Origin: JBQLZO01 sp052168315
GTDB lineage: Bacteria > Planctomycetota > Phycisphaerae > Phycisphaerales > UBA1924
Length of the DNA stretch: 64,000 bases
Direction of reading: 5' to 3'
Assembly (NCBI GenBank): GCA_052168315.1
Contig: JBQLZO010000068.1
Coordinates: forward strand, 1 to 64,000
Of the stretch, positions 61,409 to 64,000 are shown piece by piece. Position 1 is the first letter of the stretch. Each line of letters opens with the position of its first letter. Both the position numbers and the translations under genes were made by a program. Under the pieces are notes generated by a model. It saw only the letters and a list, made by a program, of their open reading frames with translations. It ran no database searches and was not told where the DNA came from.

Positions 61409-62037
61409 CGCGTCACCCCCACGGCATCGGAGCCCGCTTGTTCATCCGCTTCATCGAACGCGCCCTTCGCGCGGAGCAGATCGCGCAGCTTGATCAGCCC
61501 GCGCCGGGCGTGCGTCTTCACCGTCCCGAGCGGCATGTCGATCGCCTGCGCGATTCCCTCGTGCGAGAGCCCGGACACCAGCGACAGCCGGAGCACCCGC
61601 TGCTGGGCCTCGGACAGCTGCTCGAACAACGCCAGAACCTGCTCGGACCGCTCGCTGAGCGACACCCGCGCCGCCCCCGCATCGCCATCCTCACCTCCGG
61701 ACGATGGCATCGCGTACGACTCATCGAGCGTGACCGAGACCGGACGACGCCCGGCCCGCCGGCGGCGATCGATCAACCGCCGCCGGGCGATCGTCGCGAC
61801 GAAGGTCACCTCCGAGCCCATCGTCGGATCGAACCGCCCCGCCGACTTCCAGACATCCACGAAGATGTCCTGCACCGCATCCTCCGCCTCGCTCTCGGTC
61901 GGGCACATCCGCCGCGCCAGCGACCACACCAGTCCCCCGTACCGATCCAGGCACGCGCGGACGGCCGACTCATCGCCGGTGGCGACGCTCGGAAGCAGGT
62001 CCGGGGCGTCGGTCGCGTTGGCGCTCCTGCGCGTCAT
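61405..62037 (-). CDS. ECF sigma factor (SigK-like)
   Basis: A 210-aa RNA polymerase sigma factor with region 2 (about 25-95: AEDAVQDIFVDVWKSAGRFD) and region 4 (about 145-200: LSHEGIAQAIDMPLGTVKTHARRGLIKL), the helix-turn-helix that reads the -35 element. No Shine-Dalgarno precedes the ATG at 62037; TACGCT lies 7 nt upstream on the minus strand, suggesting a leaderless message. It is cotranscribed with its anti-sigma factor. Confidence 0.9.
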   Translation of the reverse strand: MTRRSANATDAPDLLPSVATGDESAVRACLDRYGGLVWSLARRMCPTESEAEDAVQDIFVDVWKSAGRFDPTMGSEVTFVATIARRRLIDRRRRAGRRPVSVTLDESYAMPSSGGEDGDAGAARVSLSERSEQVLALFEQLSEAQQRVLRLSLVSGLSHEGIAQAIDMPLGTVKTHARRGLIKLRDLLRAKGAFDEADEQAGSDAVGVTR

Positions 62038-62044
62038 GCGGCAA

Positions 62045-62050
62045 AGCGTA
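62045..62050 (-). promoter_or_regulatory. Candidate -10 of the ECF sigma gene (leaderless)
   Basis: On the minus strand TACGCT, identical to the box before the UvrD-like gene, is 7 nt before the sigma ATG at 62037. Confidence 0.4.
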
Positions 62051-62364
62051 GCCGACCCGCGACAACGCCGTCCCGACATGCGTCCGCCGGAATGTCCAAG
62101 CGCCAGTGCCATCCGCCGCTCGCACCCGCTCATGGGTCCAACCAACCACGGACCGACGCGGCCCGCGCAAAGTCCGCCGCCAACGATGATCGCCGACAGC
62201 GGAGAGATGGATTCGGGGCCCGACGCCCGCTCCACCGGCTTTCGATCCCCGGGGAATCCCGGATGCACCTCCCCAACCGCCCATCCGCGCACCCGGGCTT
62301 CCGGAATCCACGCCGCACGCGATGTGCGGGCAGAGGCCCCACCCCTTCGCTCCGGAACGCCTGA

Positions 62365-63399
62365 TCACTCCGGGAGGATGACGCGGTCGATCACATGGAT
62401 CACGCCGTTGGACGCCTCGATGTCCGTGCCCACCAGGTTCGCGCCGTTCACCGTCAGCCGCCCGTCGCGGATCCCGAAGTTGACGGTCTTGCCGTTCACC
62501 GTCGCGGCCCGATCCGCCGCGATCGCCTGCTCCGCGAACACCCGCCCGGGGATGACGTGGTAAGTGAGGATGTCGCGCAGCTTCGAGCGGTTCTCGGGCT
62601 TGAGCAGCGACTCCACAGTGCCCGCGGGCAGCGCCTTGAACGCATCATCCGTCGGCGCGAGAATCGTGTACGCCTGATCGCCGGTCAGTGTCCCGACCAG
62701 TCCGGCGGCCTCCGCGGCCGCCAGCAGCGTCGCGAACTGCCCGGCCGAGGAGGCGACCTCCACGAGGTTGCTCGTCTCCGGCATGATCACCGCGTCGATC
62801 ACATGGATCACACCGTTGGACGCCATGATGTCGGTCTTGACCACCCGCGCCCCATCGACGAACACGCCGCCATCGCGGACAGAGATGTCGGCCCGCTGAC
62901 CGTTGGCCGTGGTGGCGAAGTCCAGCCCCACCACCTTCTCGGCCGTGACCTTCGCGGGCACGACATGGTAAGTCAGGATCGCCGTGAGCAGCCCGCGGTT
63001 CTCCGGCTTCAGCAGGTTCTCGACGGTGCCGCCCGGGAGCTTGGCGAACGCCTCATCGGTCGGCGCGAACACGGTGAACGGGCCATCGCCCTTGAGCGTC
63101 TCCACCAGGCCGGCCGCCTGCACCGCGGCGACCAGTGTCTTGAACGAGCCCGCGCCCACCGCGGTGTCCACGATGTCCTTCTGCGCGCGCCATTCCCCGC
63201 GCTGGTAGCTGGCTTCCATCACCATCGCCGAGCCCGATTCCGCGCAGCTCGAGGCGCACGACCGCTCGGCCTTCGCGTTCGACACCGCATCGGTCTTCGC
63301 GCCGCCGCAGGTTCCGGCCATCGCCACCGCCGCCAGCGAACCGGTCAGCGTGATCGCGCCCATCGCCACCATCATCCGATCGATAAGTCCATTCAACAT
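62365..63399 (-). CDS. Secreted protein with two fasciclin (FAS1) domains
   Basis: A 344-aa exported protein: signal peptide (about 1-28, SLAAVAMAG), a Cys-rich spacer (CGG, CASSC; about 31-60) and two FAS1 domains (about 75-205 and 212-344). Each contains FTVFAPTDEAF- or YTILAPTDDAF-like H1 and ends NGVIHVID. FAS1 domains mediate adhesion. AAAGGGG lies 6 nt before the ATG. Its genomic proximity to an ECF sigma/anti-sigma pair suggests regulation by that pair. The two Cys pairs may anchor or cross-link the mature protein. Confidence 0.88.
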   Translation of the reverse strand: MLNGLIDRMMVAMGAITLTGSLAAVAMAGTCGGAKTDAVSNAKAERSCASSCAESGSAMVMEASYQRGEWRAQKDIVDTAVGAGSFKTLVAAVQAAGLVETLKGDGPFTVFAPTDEAFAKLPGGTVENLLKPENRGLLTAILTYHVVPAKVTAEKVVGLDFATTANGQRADISVRDGGVFVDGARVVKTDIMASNGVIHVIDAVIMPETSNLVEVASSAGQFATLLAAAEAAGLVGTLTGDQAYTILAPTDDAFKALPAGTVESLLKPENRSKLRDILTYHVIPGRVFAEQAIAADRAATVNGKTVNFGIRDGRLTVNGANLVGTDIEASNGVIHVIDRVILPE

Positions 63400-63738
63400 G
63401 ACAAACCCCTTTCATCAAGGCGCAGCGATACCACCGGCGAGCCCGAAGGCCTTGCCCTGCCAGCACGCCGGGGCGGGCGCTGCGTTGCGTTCGAAGCACA
63501 CGGGAGTCGGTCGGGGCACACGCCCCAGAGCCGTGGCGCGGATGGTTTCGCACTGGCGCACGCCCGGATTCGCACAAGTCGACATCGCTCCCGCGCATCA
63601 GGGAGAACCCCAGAAATCGCGCGATCTTCGGCCCTCTCCCCGCGCCGCATCGGGTTCGCCCCGCCCACCCGCGCGGGATACGCTCGATTCCGAGCCACCG
63701 CGCGATGGGGAGCGCAGCGGACACCGGAGCGTGCCCAG

Positions 63739-64000
63739 ATGCAGAGCCCGCGCCTGATCGACCAGCTCATGCCCCTCGCGCCGCCGGAACTCCGCGCGGG
63801 CGATGCCGATGGGCTCCTCAGGTTCGTGAACGAATTGCTCGAAGCGACGATCGACGCCGTCGCCGCCCACATCGCCATCCTCGACGAGCGGGGCACGGTC
63901 ATCGCGGTCAACCGCGCGTGGCGCGAGTTCGCCGAGTCCAACGGCGCTCCCCCGGGCGACTACGGGCTCGGGCTCAACTATGTCCGCGTCTGCCGAGCGG
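63739..64000 (+). CDS. PAS-domain signalling protein (partial, truncated by window end)
   Basis: A reading frame open to the window edge, starting at the ATG at 63739 (MQSPRLIDQLMPLAPP). The first 87 residues include a PAS start: HIAILDERGTVIAVNRAWREF and GLGLNYVRVC (in parts), typical of sensor kinases and diguanylate cyclases. GGAG is 9 nt upstream. The rest of the protein lies outside the window, so its output domain is unknown. Confidence 0.6.
   Translation, partial: MQSPRLIDQLMPLAPPELRAGDADGLLRFVNELLEATIDAVAAHIAILDERGTVIAVNRAWREFAESNGAPPGDYGLGLNYVRVCRA

Overview
The window is very GC-rich bacterial chromosome with densely packed genes on both strands. Several traits point to Planctomycetes, most likely class Phycisphaerae. 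There are secreted proteins ending in paired dockerin-like Asp-rich repeats, a DUF1570 metallopeptidase, a polyferredoxin fused to TPRs, GldA/F/G/DUF4340 genes, and a type IV pilus/type II secretion gene set typical of the phylum. This assignment is inferred from gene content; no rRNA or tRNA gene was recognised.

Left part (1-16 kb): purine-rich DNA with short hairpin repeats, a glycogen-synthase-like glycosyltransferase, prmC, one low-GC gene of unknown origin, a DUF899 protein, an OmpH-like chaperone, an E2 acyltransferase, an alpha/beta hydrolase, a UvrD/PcrA helicase coupled to a NUDIX hydrolase, a metal ABC transporter whose ATPase has a poly-His tail, an orphan pstS, and infC, which appears to start at AUC.

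Middle (16-37 kb): a DinB-like protein, a penicillin-acylase-family protein, a membrane SpoIIE-type phosphatase, two secreted dockerin-tailed proteins, the polyferredoxin-TPR fusion, a DUF1570 metallopeptidase, an operon for a Gld-type ABC transporter, and a divergent PAS/GAF/receiver protein followed by the DUF4340 gene.

Right part (37-64 kb): two pilus-type machines lie about 7 kb apart. The first (+ strand) is pilM-N-O-P-B. The second (- strand) reads PilZ-GspE-F-G-H-I-J-K-like, then L-like (PilM-PilN fusion), M-like and C-like. Between them lie rpmB, mfd and a small gene group that looks copper-related: a Cys-rich protein, an HMA lipoprotein and an outer-membrane barrel. Neither machine has its secretin or prepilin peptidase here. 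The window ends with sat, an ECF sigma/anti-sigma pair beside a double-fasciclin protein, and the start of a PAS-domain gene.

Recurring regulatory themes are TANNNT boxes 5-8 nt before start codons that lack a Shine-Dalgarno (candidate leaderless mRNAs), 1-4 nt start/stop overlaps in operons, and strong hairpins between convergent genes.
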